This document shows positions 49,646-60,600 of a DNA stretch of 64,000 nucleotides, one piece after another (within the stretch, counting starts at the first letter, position 1; every line of letters starts with the position of its first letter). The notes under the pieces are model-generated. The model did not search any database, was not told the origin of the DNA, and was given only the letters and a program-made list of their open reading frames with translations. This DNA comes from Oscarella lobularis (lineage: Eukaryota; Porifera; Homoscleromorpha; Homosclerophorida; Oscarellidae). Both the position numbers and the translations under genes were made by a program. The stretch is from NCBI RefSeq assembly GCF_947507565.1, contig NC_089180.1:186001-250000 (forward strand), in the 5' to 3' direction.

Positions 49646-51599
49646 ATGGATATGGATACTGGTAGCACGGGTGGATATAACGTTGAGTTTGATCCACCTC
49701 TCGAGTCGAAACACAAATGCCCACTCTGTTCTTTGGCTCTAAGAGAGCCTTATCAAGCAGCATGTGGTCATCGTTTTTGCTCTTCTTGTATAAAACACCG
49801 TTTCGAGTAAGCAAATTTTCGTTTCAAAAATGAGGCTAAACCAGCGCTTTCAGAAATAAGCAGAGACTGAAATGTCCTATAGACACTGAAATTATTGTGG
49901 CTGACGAGGTGGCTTACGCAAATAATTGATAGCCAGCCAGAGAGTAACATTTTGGACTATAGATTTTTCCTGATAACTTTTGTCGGAGAGACGTCTTGTC
50001 TTTACGCGTTAAATGCAAAAACTGCTCGAAGAGTGAGGAAGATGGCTGTCCTTGGAAAGGACCTCTAAATCAGTTTGACGTAAGAAAATAAAAACTATAT
50101 ATTTCTGCACCGGAACTATCCTGTCACTCTTTATCCCAGGCTCATCTTAAGCGCTGCGATTTTCAGAAGCAGTCTTGTCCTAATAAAGGCTGTGGCCTCG
50201 TTTTGAATCAACGCGACTTATCCAAACACGTCGGTGATGAATGCGAATTCAGACTAGAATCCTGTGATTTGTGTGGGCAAGAAATTATTGTAAAGGCGCT
50301 TGAGGTACGCACTCATTCTTACACGCTATCCATCCTTAATTTTCTCTCAGAAACATAAAGATAATGAATGCTTGGAAGTGATGATATCTTGTCCGAACGA
50401 ATGCGGTGAGACGGTAAAGAGAAAAGACGTAAGATGTTATAGGACACGCATTTTTTTGGACGTTAACTTTAATTCTGCTCTTAGCTGGCTTTTCATCAGA
50501 CAAAGGAATGCTCGAGAGCTCATCTGCAGTGCAAATACGACGAATGTTCATATCAGGTACGAAAGGGCACTCGCAGATAATCGCAAGTCAATTCCCTGCT
50601 CAGGGAACATCTGAAGAAATGGAGGAACATTACAAAGAAAAAGATGACTATCACATGTTTCTCATCTATCAGCAATTGCAGACCCATCCCGCAACGAAAG
50701 TGATTGAAGGCCCCTCGTCATTCGCAACCCCTTCGTCCTCTCTGACCCCCACCGTCGCTCCTAGCGGCGGCCTCGTGTCGTTTCCTACCACCATTAAGGT
50801 GCAGATGAGTACCTTAGAAGAGGATATATCTGAGAGAAATCGTCAGATAGAAGTGCTCCAATCAACCGTTGATCATCTCAAAAAAGCCAATCAAACAAAG
50901 GAGGAAGTTCTGAAGCAACAGAGCAACGGCATTGAAAAACTCAAGCGTGATTTGTCCACGTCTTTGGCCCGACTTAACGCACTCGAACAAAAACATGTGG
51001 TCAATCAAACGAAATCGATGTCGAACGAGCACAAAATTCTCCAATTCGAACGCGGCACGAAGGTGAGAGAAGACGTTCTCGCCGAACACGACGTACGCCT
51101 CGCATCGCTCGAACTCGCCTCGTACGACGGAATATTACGCTGGAAAATCACAAATTTCAACAAACGAAGAAGCGAAGAGATAGCCGGAAAACGTCGATCG
51201 ATATACAGTCCACCTTTTTACACGGCGCCGACGGGGTACAGGATGTGCGCTCGCATTTATTTGAACGGCGACGGCATTGGTAAATCATCTCACTTGTCGC
51301 TGTTCTTCGTTGTCATGCGCGGTGACTATGACGCGCTACTTCCGTGGCCGTTTCAGCAGCGAGTTACTTTTACTTTGCTCGATCAGCAGCCCGCTAATAA
51401 GCCCCGCGTAGATGTTAGCGATAGTTTTATTCCCGATTCTATGTCGAATAGTTTTAGGCGTCCCGTTAGTGAGATGAATATCGCGTCTGGGTGTCCCCTG
51501 TTTTTTCCTCTTGCTGACTTAGATAAGCGTGCGTATGTACTTGATGACACTATGTTTATTCGTGTTGCTGTTAATATTGCTGGTCTCTCGCACCCCTAG
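49646..51599 (+). CDS. TRAF-family adaptor / E3 ligase
   Basis: Seven exons (49646-49806, 49866-49908, 49963-50079, 50140-50304, 50351-50428, 50485-50556, 50604-51599) join in phase to 543 residues. The N-terminus holds a RING (CPLC, then [11 protein letters not shown] and LKCPID). TRAF-type zinc fingers follow across exons 3-6 ([53 protein letters not shown]). Then comes [20 protein letters not shown], a coiled coil (about 265-375) and a C-terminal MATH/TRAF-C domain starting [12 protein letters not shown] at about residue 386, with [13 protein letters not shown] and [11 protein letters not shown]. TRAFs couple TNF-receptor/Toll-type receptors to ubiquitin-dependent NF-kB and JNK signalling. 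The final intron is only 47 bp. The gene ends 22 bp before the stop of the convergent P-Rex gene. Confidence 0.95.
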
Positions 51600-51621
51600 G
51601 ATAATCTAAGTATCATTACTA

Positions 51622-54600
51622 TTATATTTCTACTGATTTTGTCGTGTCAGACACGTGACCGATTAATGTAATCAAATCCTGGTCCGATTCCAAGACCTTG
51701 AGTCGCGAATCAACTTCGTGTAGCAATTGTTTCAAGTCCGAGACGAGATGTTGCTGACCGCTTCCGTATAACTTCTATTGGATCAAAAGAAAAAAAGACG
51801 TGCCATGGAGACGGTAGCGCGCGCGACCTCACCTTCAATCCCCCGTCCGTAAAATCGTAATAATGCGCCGCCGGAGCGCCGCAAGTCGTGTAGCAATAGA
51901 CGACTTTTTCGCAACTCGAACCTACGTCAAAAAAATAAAATTCACGATTAATAATTATATCCAATCTATTATTCACCTCGCGGAATTTCCTCGTCGACGT
52001 TGCCAATAATATCGACTTTCATGACTTGTAAATGACAATTGGTCGGACACGGCGCCACCGTTTGCTTCTTACGATCCTGCGACAACTTCAAAGCCAACTA
52101 ATAAAATAAAAACTATTTATCCACACCGAAGTCATTGGCTTTTTTCTCTTCCCCCTCCATACTTGCTCGTAATTTTGCCGTTGCTCCTTCAATCGAGCGT
52201 CGCGACGAGCGCCGAATTCTTCCACGTTTTCCGCCACGCTACCGAACTCATTCTCATAATAAATCATCGAACGCTCGGCTTCAGCCGCGTAAATTTTATA
52301 CAACTTCAACAAAATAGATTAATAATATTATAAATTATTTATTTTGCGACGTATTACTTCCGAGGGAACTTTGAAGCAATAGCGACTCTCCATTAACGAT
52401 TCGAACACGTAGATTCTCGATTCTTCCGTCGAAACGTATTCATATTGAACGTTTTCCTCCAACGCTCCAATTCCGACCGTCAACGAAAGACACGGCTTCA
52501 ATTTCTCGCCGGCGCTCGACAGCGAAGCCGCGCGCATCAAATTCGTGACGTCAGAAAAATCGGTTGTAGTGAACGAATCGGTTTTTTTGCGTCCAAGCGA
52601 TTGAGCGCGTTTTCGACCGACCGATTTTCTCAGAGTCGCGCGAACGAGATCGCTGTCGTCATAGAGATCGTCGTCGAGGGTGAATCCGCTTCGACGATTT
52701 TTCGACGGCGGCGGCGATTCTGCGTCGACGTCGCCTTTTGACGTCATCGTGACGTCATCATCGTCTAGATTGACGGATGATGGTCGGGAATTGGATCGAT
52801 GGGGATCGTTGCGAATGAGAGATACGACGTTGTGAGACGCTTTAGAAACGTCTTTGCCATTTATCTTATATATATATTAATATTTGTTTAATTTTTATTG
52901 ATTTTTTTACTTGCATGATGCAATAGCCTGGCATTAGGCCGACATCGGCTGCTGGGCCCCCTGGTTAATTTTAATTGAATAAATTAGTATTGTTTTCTTT
53001 ATTTTTTTTGGATTTACCACTCGTCACTGATGAAACGAAAACGGGATTATGTCCGCGCACTTCAAAGCCAAGTCCCTGACTATCTGGAACAATGTCGCAA
53101 GTACTAGGGGAAAAAAAATCATTAGATCTACTTCTTTTATTGTATGTATCAAAGCGATGTACTGGGATCGTTCTGCTAAGATAACGAGTTGGAGAGGCTC
53201 TTTATGCTGACCGGCTTCCCTCAGCAAAGGCAAGACGTCATCCAGAGTCGAATAAGCGACTTTGTCGCCATTGACAGCTTGGATGACGTCACCCACTTTG
53301 AGACCAGCCAACTATTAAAAGAAAATAAAGAAATAAAAATAAATAATTAAATATATTAATTAACCTGGGCTGGGCTGCTCGATACGACGGCGCTGACGGT
53401 GATTGGCTCCGTTTCTTCGACGGCGAAATCGTTGCCTTCTTCCGTGCAAGGAAGCTACACGCGAAAAATTAATTAATTAAAATTAATTAATTAATTAATT
53501 AATTAATTTTCGTTTTTACCACTATCGTCTTTGACGTGTACGAATCGATGACGTGGAAATCGGGTCGCACGGATACGCTTACGGATAATTTTGCTTTCGA
53601 TGTCGGCGTCATTGATCCGGATTCCTTCTTTTCTTCGTCGGCGAAAAAGCGAAACAGAAGCTGATCGTCTTTAAACTGATGTTTATCCGAAACTAAGAAC
53701 AGAATAAATAAATAAATAATGTATATAATTAAGAGTATTTACCGTGGTGAAGAAAACCTTTTCCTATGAGATATTGACCGAGAGACAAAGCCTCTTCCTT
53801 TTTACACGCGTCTCCCTAAAGAAGAGAGAGAGCAAACAATGTTGCAAGTGTGAAAAGCAAGAAGATTTTATTTGCTCACGTTTTCCACCATCCAATCGAC
53901 AAGTTTACTTCCGGTAATCGAAAACGGAATTGACTTCAAATGATGCATGTGTTCCCTGAAAAAAAATTAATAAATAAATTAGATTAATTATTTCGTTTAC
54001 TTGAGAGGCGAAGGAAATTGTCCTGTCCCCTATAAACAAATAAATATTTCATTAATTAACATATTTTTTGCTTATACTTTTGCTAGCAGATCTTGGCTTT
54101 CGTGTTTCGTCTTAAACGTGCCGTCGTCAAAACGAAAACGATACCACTGACTGCTATTCTTAAAATTGTGTCGATCATTGACTATAGAACGCGAGTTGAT
54201 TTCAATGACAAAACACAATTAAATTAAAATCTGACTGTGATGAATGAAGCCGTTGTCTAAAAGAGCCTGTCCTAAAGCGACGGCTTCTTCGGCGGAAGAC
54301 GCCTCCTGTTGCTCCATCGCCCATTTGACAAACTCACTTAATTAATTAAAAATATGACGTCATAAATAAATAATTATTAGTTTTCGCTATACCTTCCGAC
54401 GAATGCTTTGGGATGCGTTTTGAGTAAGTGCTTTCGATCCTTGATCAGCGGTTTCTCGCCGCTGCTCATGCGCGAATGTAATTTCAACGCTGAGAAGAAA
54501 TAGTCTCATCATTAATTAAATAAAATAATTATTATTGTTACTATACCTCGGTCGTGGATTAGACTCCATGTTGCTTTCTGATTCGCTTCCGGGTCATCGA

Positions 54601-55740
54601 GAAGCTTTAAGTCTAATAAAAAGATTAAAATAATATATTAATTTATTGTGGTTCTTCTTCTCTTACGTTTTCCTTTCTCTATTTCTCGTTTGATCACTTC
54701 TATCCACTCCTTCTTTTCCTCCGCCGATTTAGCGATGCAGACAAACCATTTTCGCTTCGCGTTATTCAAAACTTTCCAGCCATTCGTCACCGACTTTCCA
54801 TTACTATGATAATCCGCTACACACACAAAAAATAAATAATTAAATACTAATAATCTTAATCCACTCACACGTGCCATCCTCCACATTCTCTATTTCGATT
54901 TCATTCAAAGGCAATCGTCCCTTGAATTGATATTTAGCCGCCGCCTCCGATTCCAAAGAAACAGACCTCTTGTTCCTCTTCCTAAATTCAATTAACGCGC
55001 GTTAACACCCCGCCCCCTCACACACAATAAACGCCCGTCTCACCGCGTGGACATTCCAGACGAATATTGCTTCTTACAATAAACAAATAAATTGTCGAAC
55101 AGAAAAAACGCGCGCTCCTGCGTATTCCCGGATGATATTTTGGTGAGCGTTCCACTCTTGAGCATTTCATTGGACGTATAGACGACGTTGGCGCCTTCCC
55201 AGCCTTCGATCGACGATTGCCATTCGTCGATGAATTCCAATTTCTCTAAACGTCGTTTCGTCTCGTTCACTTCCGAGCAGATGTCTTTCATCGCGTCGAC
55301 GGCGTGACGCGACGGATGGAAGTCCGGTTGGGCGGCGCTCGTATTTTTCACCAATTCCTAGAAAAAAAAAGAAAGTTGAACAGAGGGGGCCCCCCTAAAG
55401 GGAAACGTACCTTCAGCACGGTAAAACAATTGACTAAGGGGAAATCAATAAGAAAATACCCTGGCTTCAATTCTTCGCGAAATCGTCGACTCAATGTGAC
55501 TCGTATACTGTTTCAATATTCCCTGTTGTTGCAACAGGCGATCGCCGAAGTCGATAAACTTGAACTTGAACGGAGACGGACCACGTGGAGCTGTCGACGT
55601 TCGCGCAGGGAGCGTAGTCCTTCGCAAAGGATCGCGCGATTCTTGTGGAACAGAAGGATCGATTGTACGAACGAGACAGCGTATTCTCGAGCTTACTGCG
55701 GTCTGCGGAATCCCCGCCGTTGATAGCAGCAAACGTACGA
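51622..55740 (-). CDS. P-Rex-like RhoGEF, N-terminal and middle part
   Basis: P-Rex proteins activate Rac downstream of PIP3 and G-beta-gamma. From 55740 downwards a DH domain is partly visible: [16 protein letters not shown] and, one frame away, [20 protein letters not shown]. The PH region has [48 protein letters not shown], then [15 protein letters not shown] with [14 protein letters not shown]. Two DEP domains follow ([21 protein letters not shown] and [15 protein letters not shown]), two PDZ domains ([26 protein letters not shown]), then [16 protein letters not shown]. It ends [18 protein letters not shown] with a stop at 51622-51624. The DH segment needs a frame change and lacks the expected LSPIQR-type helix, so the exchange domain may be broken or mis-sequenced. 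The family's C-terminal third is not here; a matching piece lies upstream at 56052-56930. Confidence 0.8.
53466..53508. repeat. (TTAA)n microsatellite in a P-Rex intron
   Basis: This tract of repeated attaatta lies between the second DEP region and the first PDZ exon. The repeat is self-complementary. No function inferred. Confidence 0.9.
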
Positions 55741-55899
55741 CCGCTCTGAACGAACAAGAGCGTGGTTTCTGCAGAAGAACGAACAAGCCCCACGTGCGCA
55801 AACTGCGCATGCTCAACGTTTTGCATCGACTCGTTGAAAAAAAATAACAAGAAAACGTAAAAAAAAACATTTCAGTGAGGACGCGCGCGAAAAATTAGG

Positions 55900-56051
55900 T
55901 ACGTACCTAGAGCAATTTTCAGTTTTAAGTGAATACGTATTTCTATCTACATTCTTTTTCTGATTGGCAATGCGAACTCCCTTAATAAAAAACGAGACGT
56001 GAATACATGTAAAATTAAATAAATAAATATTAATTAATTAATAAAGGAGCG
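55900..56051. other. Short spacer between the two P-Rex pieces
   Basis: AT-rich, with no recognised coding content. It separates the stop of the upstream C-terminal piece (56052) from the DH-containing piece. Confidence 0.5.
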
Positions 56052-56930
56052 TCACGGACATCGCGTCTCTTTGAGACCCTTATAGCATGACGTCACTTTG
56101 ACGGCACACATGCGTGACGTCAGCTCGCTGCACAGACTCAAAAATCCCGCGTTGTCCGTCTTGCGTTCTTGCTGGAGCGAATTCGAGCGTTCCAAGATGC
56201 GAACCAATTCCTCCATGGCGTTGAGAGGACGGAGAACCTAAAGTCTCAATTTTAATTAAATATTTAATTATTTGTGTGTTCTTACTTTGTCTAGAACGGC
56301 TACTTTGACTGCTTGGCTCGACGTACTTTTCGTTTTTTCGAACTGATGCGATCTAAACCCGCCCCCAATATATATAAAAATGTATTTGTTTATTTTTCTC
56401 TACCTTAGTTTTCTATAGTATTGTTTCAAACCACTAACTGCCTCCACGTTGATTGCCAATTGAAAGGAACGCGCTTGATCAATGCGACTGCTTCCCTCCC
56501 CGGATAAATCTCGAAACGCTGTGAAAAAAATCCTAAACTAATGATTTTTCTACTAATGATTTGTTTTTCTTACTGTGGCTAATGAGGACGGGATGAACGC
56601 TGATTGTTGCACCCGTTTGCAACTTGTGTGACAACGCTTGAAACAAATTGTCGTCGATCGATAAAATCACCGTCAATGATTGCCGATTTCCTTTCAAGGC
56701 AACCGGATAATTATCTACAAACGTATTCAAAAAAATTTCCAATTATTGATTTTTGATTTTTTATATCAACTAGCCTCCGGCGACTTGACCGGGCGGAAGA
56801 GTGGTCAATTGAAACTGGACAACGTCTAAACTCTTGTTATCAACATCGTCATCCTGTAGATGTCGTTCAACTAATAATTGCCTTTGATTATATTGGCCAT
56901 ACCATGGAAACCACAAAGCGTCGTAAGACG
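56052..56930 (-). pseudogene. P-Rex C-terminal fragment, displaced
   Basis: Open exons on the minus strand read SLDVVQFQLTTLPPGQV, then YPVALKGNRQSLTVILSIDD and LFQALSHKLQTGATISVHPV, then EAVSGLKQYYRKLR, AVKVAVLDK and LRPLNAMEELVRILERS. The last exon holds FLSLCSELTSRMC and ends near KETRCP with TGA at 56052. The motifs QYYRKLR and RPLNAMEEL match the end of P-Rex1/2, after the inositol-phosphatase-like segment. This end lies upstream of the DH-PH-DEP-PDZ part instead of downstream. Its own 5' side passes within one exon into PTP sequence. It is thus either a second, 5'-truncated P-Rex copy or part of a rearranged gene. Confidence 0.7.
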
Positions 56931-57182
56931 TAGGTAGACTGATGCGCCACACAAAAGTGACCCGTGTTTTGATAGGCTGCCGTCCTGCGGCCAATAGCAA
57001 TGACACTTCAGCTAATAAAATAAAAAACAGAGCACGTGTTTAATTAATAAATAGCGTCAAGCATAAAAATATTTACTCGGCCTTTTTCTTCCAGATTCGT
57101 TCGCATCACAATTGCCTGCGCTTTCTGCTGCCATACCATTCTCCAGAAATCGGTGGTCACGCCCCCCAAAGTCCTCAAAGCC
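56930..57182 (-). pseudogene. Receptor PTP catalytic-domain fragment
   Basis: Exon 57077-57182 reads GALRTLGGVTTDFWRMVWQQ then AQAIVMRTNLEEKGR. Across a phase-0 intron the next exon, starting at 57011, reads LKCHCYWPQDGSLSKHGSLL. This is the DFWRMVW, IVMxTN and KCxxYWP stretch of a tyrosine phosphatase domain. The YWPxDGS spacing recalls PTPRG/PTPRZ. The HCSAGxGR active-site loop and all other PTP parts are absent. The second exon loses PTP similarity within about 100 bp. Another frame of the same exon then carries P-Rex sequence. Confidence 0.75.
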
Positions 57183-57697
57183 CTGTCATATGCAGATGAC
57201 AGTCAAAGAAAGAATAGGAGCGGAGAAAAAGGCGTTTTTCTTTTGCGAGAATCAGATACGTACCGGTAATGCACACAGAATCTGCACCGACCCCTGATAG
57301 TTTTCTCTTTCTCTTTTCTATACGGGTAGAAACAGGACGCTGCCATCTTGATTCGTTAGCCGTTCTAACGTTAGACTATTCCCACTCCTCCGTTACCCCG
57401 GCCGTTTAGAGCAGGCACGCTGTCGTTTGCGATAGCGCAATGGCATGGTAGAGATATCGCTTCTTCCTCTTTCTTCTCCGAGTCCGTTTGCATTTCGTCG
57501 TTTTTCTCGACTCTTCAGTTTGTAGGGTCGTTTCTTATTTTCTTTGCTGCTGTGCCTAGGCGCATATAGACTCTGAGACTGCTCGATCTGCCGGGGAGAG
57601 ACGCGATCCTTCCCCAGGGTATCCGGGATCAGAAGAGAAGGGAGCTTTGCCATTTCGCGAACGCTTGGAGCCTCTGGACAAGATATACAACAAACCA
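57183..57697. other. Upstream region of the MEGF10-like gene
   Basis: This is the flank and probable 5' leader of the plus-strand receptor. A 137-codon minus-strand frame (57393-57806) shows no domain and overlaps the receptor's first exon, so I do not call it a gene. Confidence 0.45.
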
Positions 57698-60600
57698 ATG
57701 AAGGATCGACACTCGCTTTACTATGCCGATCGTCTCGTCCAGACGACGACGGCTTTCCTTCTTCTCGCGTGCGCGTTATCAGAAGGCGCATCAGTCGGAG
57801 CGCCAAACGTGTGCGCGTACGCTGCGACGTAAGAACTCAAGCAAGTCGCTCGTTTTCTGGCATGATCGCGAACGTATAGTTATTAGTTTAGCAGATGACT
57901 GTCGTTTCGTATGCGGACACATACAAGACGGGCTGCGGATTTTTGGGCTGGTCGAGGTGTACTCGATACAGGTGACGCATCGCGTTGTTGCGATTTGTGA
58001 CGTGGGCGTATTTACGTTCCTCTTTCCCGTTATTAGACGAGCGTATAAAAGAGAACTCAAGACGTTCTACAAAACGACGTATTTTACTGCCTACCGATGC
58101 TGTAGCGGTTGGCGGGAAATGAATGGACAATGCATTATACGTGAGAGGAGGAAGCGCGTAGATATAGGGCCTTTCTTTATTTATTTATTTCGTGCAGCTA
58201 TATGTAATCAAGCGTGTCAAAACGGAGGCGCATGCATGAAACCTAACACTTGCTCATGTGCATCTGGCTGGGGAGGACCTAAGTGCAGTGTCGGTAAGAT
58301 TGTGTTGTTACTGACACAACCATGTTCCGGTTACATATTTATCTTTTCTATGTTTTCTCTTTCCGTAGCCTGTGTCCACTCGTATGGACCTGGCTGCACT
58401 CTTCCGTGTAACTGTGTCAATCACGGACAGTGTAGTCGATACACGGGAGCGTGCACGTGTACTGCTCCAGGATTTTTTGGTATTTACTGCGAACGATCGT
58501 GCAATTTTGGATTTTACGGCGTGAATTGCGCGAAAAAGTGCGACTACTGCACTAATGGAGCTGGCTGCGATTCAATCACCGGATCGTGTCAGTGTTTAGC
58601 CGGTTACAAAGGAACATAGTAAAGAATGCCATCTTGTTTATATATTTTGATATATCGTTGTTTCTAAAGTTGTCAGGAAACGTGCTTGCCTGGCACGTAT
58701 GGTCCTGGCTGTACAAAGTCGTGTGCCTGCAAAAATTCTCGCGGGGCCTGCGATAGCAAAACGGGCGTGTGTCCATGCCTACCTGGATGGAAGGTAAAGA
58801 GGTTGCGTGAGAACGTGATTGAGTTAATTGCGTTCGAAGGGAAATCTATGTAACGTTAAATGCGACGCTGGATCATTTGGCCAGGATTGCTCGAGTGCGT
58901 GCACGTGTCTCAACGGAGCGACGTGTGACCACGTTAGAGGAGATTGTACGTGTGCTCCGGGTTTTGAAGGGAAAAGGTGAATTTAGATCATTCAAAGTAG
59001 CAATTAGAAGCAAGACGTCTTTTAGATGTGAAAATCTCTGTCAGTCTGGCCGTTATGGATTGAATTGTCAAGGCACCTGCAGATGCCAAAATAACGCCAC
59101 GTGTTCTCACACCGACGGTTCTTGCCATTGCACAGCTGGATGGAGAGGAGAACTATGTGACCAGCAGTGTGCAAACAATATGTTTGGCCAAAACTGTCTA
59201 TCATCCTGCACATGCCAAAATAACGCCACGTGCAATCCGTTCACAGGCAACTGCAAGTGTCCAGCTGGCTTCAGAGGTAACGATTGTCAGCTGGGATGCT
59301 CGCCGGGAACGTATGGTCCTCACTGTACGTCAAAGTGCTCGTGTCATCGAAATGCAGCTTGTTCTCCTATTGACGGGACCTGTGATTGTCCTGCTGGGTA
59401 TATGGGCTATTGCAATCAGACGTGTCCGGCAAACTTTTATGGATACCAGTGTGCCAAGTCATGTCAGTGCCGTAATGGAGGCATCTGTGATCCCGTCAAT
59501 GGAACCTGTTCGTGCATCAGATTCTGGGTGGGAAAGTATTGCGAGAAACGTAAGGAGGGTTAGTGCCGTTTCTTAAATGTACTATTGTTGGTGCATGTAG
59601 CTTGTCCTGATTGGACGTATGATCCTTATAAGAGTAGCTGTTCAAAGAAGTGCAACTGCCTTAGAAATCAATCTAGAAGGTACGTGAAATGCATGACAGG
59701 CTAATTGTCTTATTACAATATCTCTCTCTAGCTGTGACGGTATGAGCGGACGTTGCTGGTGCGCTATTGGCTGGGCAGGAGAACACTGCCAATATCCCTG
59801 TCCAGATTACACGTATGGCTTTGACTGCAAGTCTAAGTGTCAGTGCCAAAACAATGCTCATTGTGATCCTGTTGATGGAACTTGCACGTGCGCCGATGGA
59901 TACAATGGCACATTGTGTGAAAATCAGTGCCCTGCGGGAACGTATGGAAAACTGTGTAAGTTCAAGTGCTCCTGTGTCAACAGTGGACGATGCTCGCACG
60001 TCGATGGTACGTGTCATTGTCCAGCTGGATGGAAAGGAAAAATTTGTTCAGAAAGATGCTCCAACTCTACATATGGAAAACACTGTCAAGAAACTTGTAA
60101 ATGTCAAAACGGAGCAACGTGCAATCCGGTCAATGGAAGCTGCACATGTACAGATGGCTACAAAGGAGCAACGTGTGAATCTACGTGCTCCGGGGGCACG
60201 TATGGACCACGCTGCTCAAAGACTTGTGATTGCGTCAATGCACGCTCGTGTGATCACGTAACGGGAGAATGCTCCTGTCTTCCTGGCTGGAAGGGCAGGC
60301 GTTGCCACAAGATGTGCAGTCTGGGAAAGTACGGGCAGGATTGTCTACAGAGCTGCCTGTGCGAGAACGATGCGATGTGCAATCCAATCGACGGGTCTTG
60401 TGTCTGCACGACCGGGTGGATTGGAACGTACTGCAATGAGACGTGTCCAGATCGAACCTACGGCTACCAATGTCGGGAAACATGCAATTCATCGTGCCCC
60501 GAGGGGCACTGCTATGCAGACACTGGCCGTTGCTCTTGTCCTAAAGGATTTGCTAGGCCCAACTGCAACGAGACGTGCTCACCGGGACGCTACGGATTTC

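Noticed and set aside
57393-57806. 137-codon minus-strand basic frame
   Set aside because: It overlaps the signal-peptide exon of the MEGF10-like gene on the other strand and has no domain.
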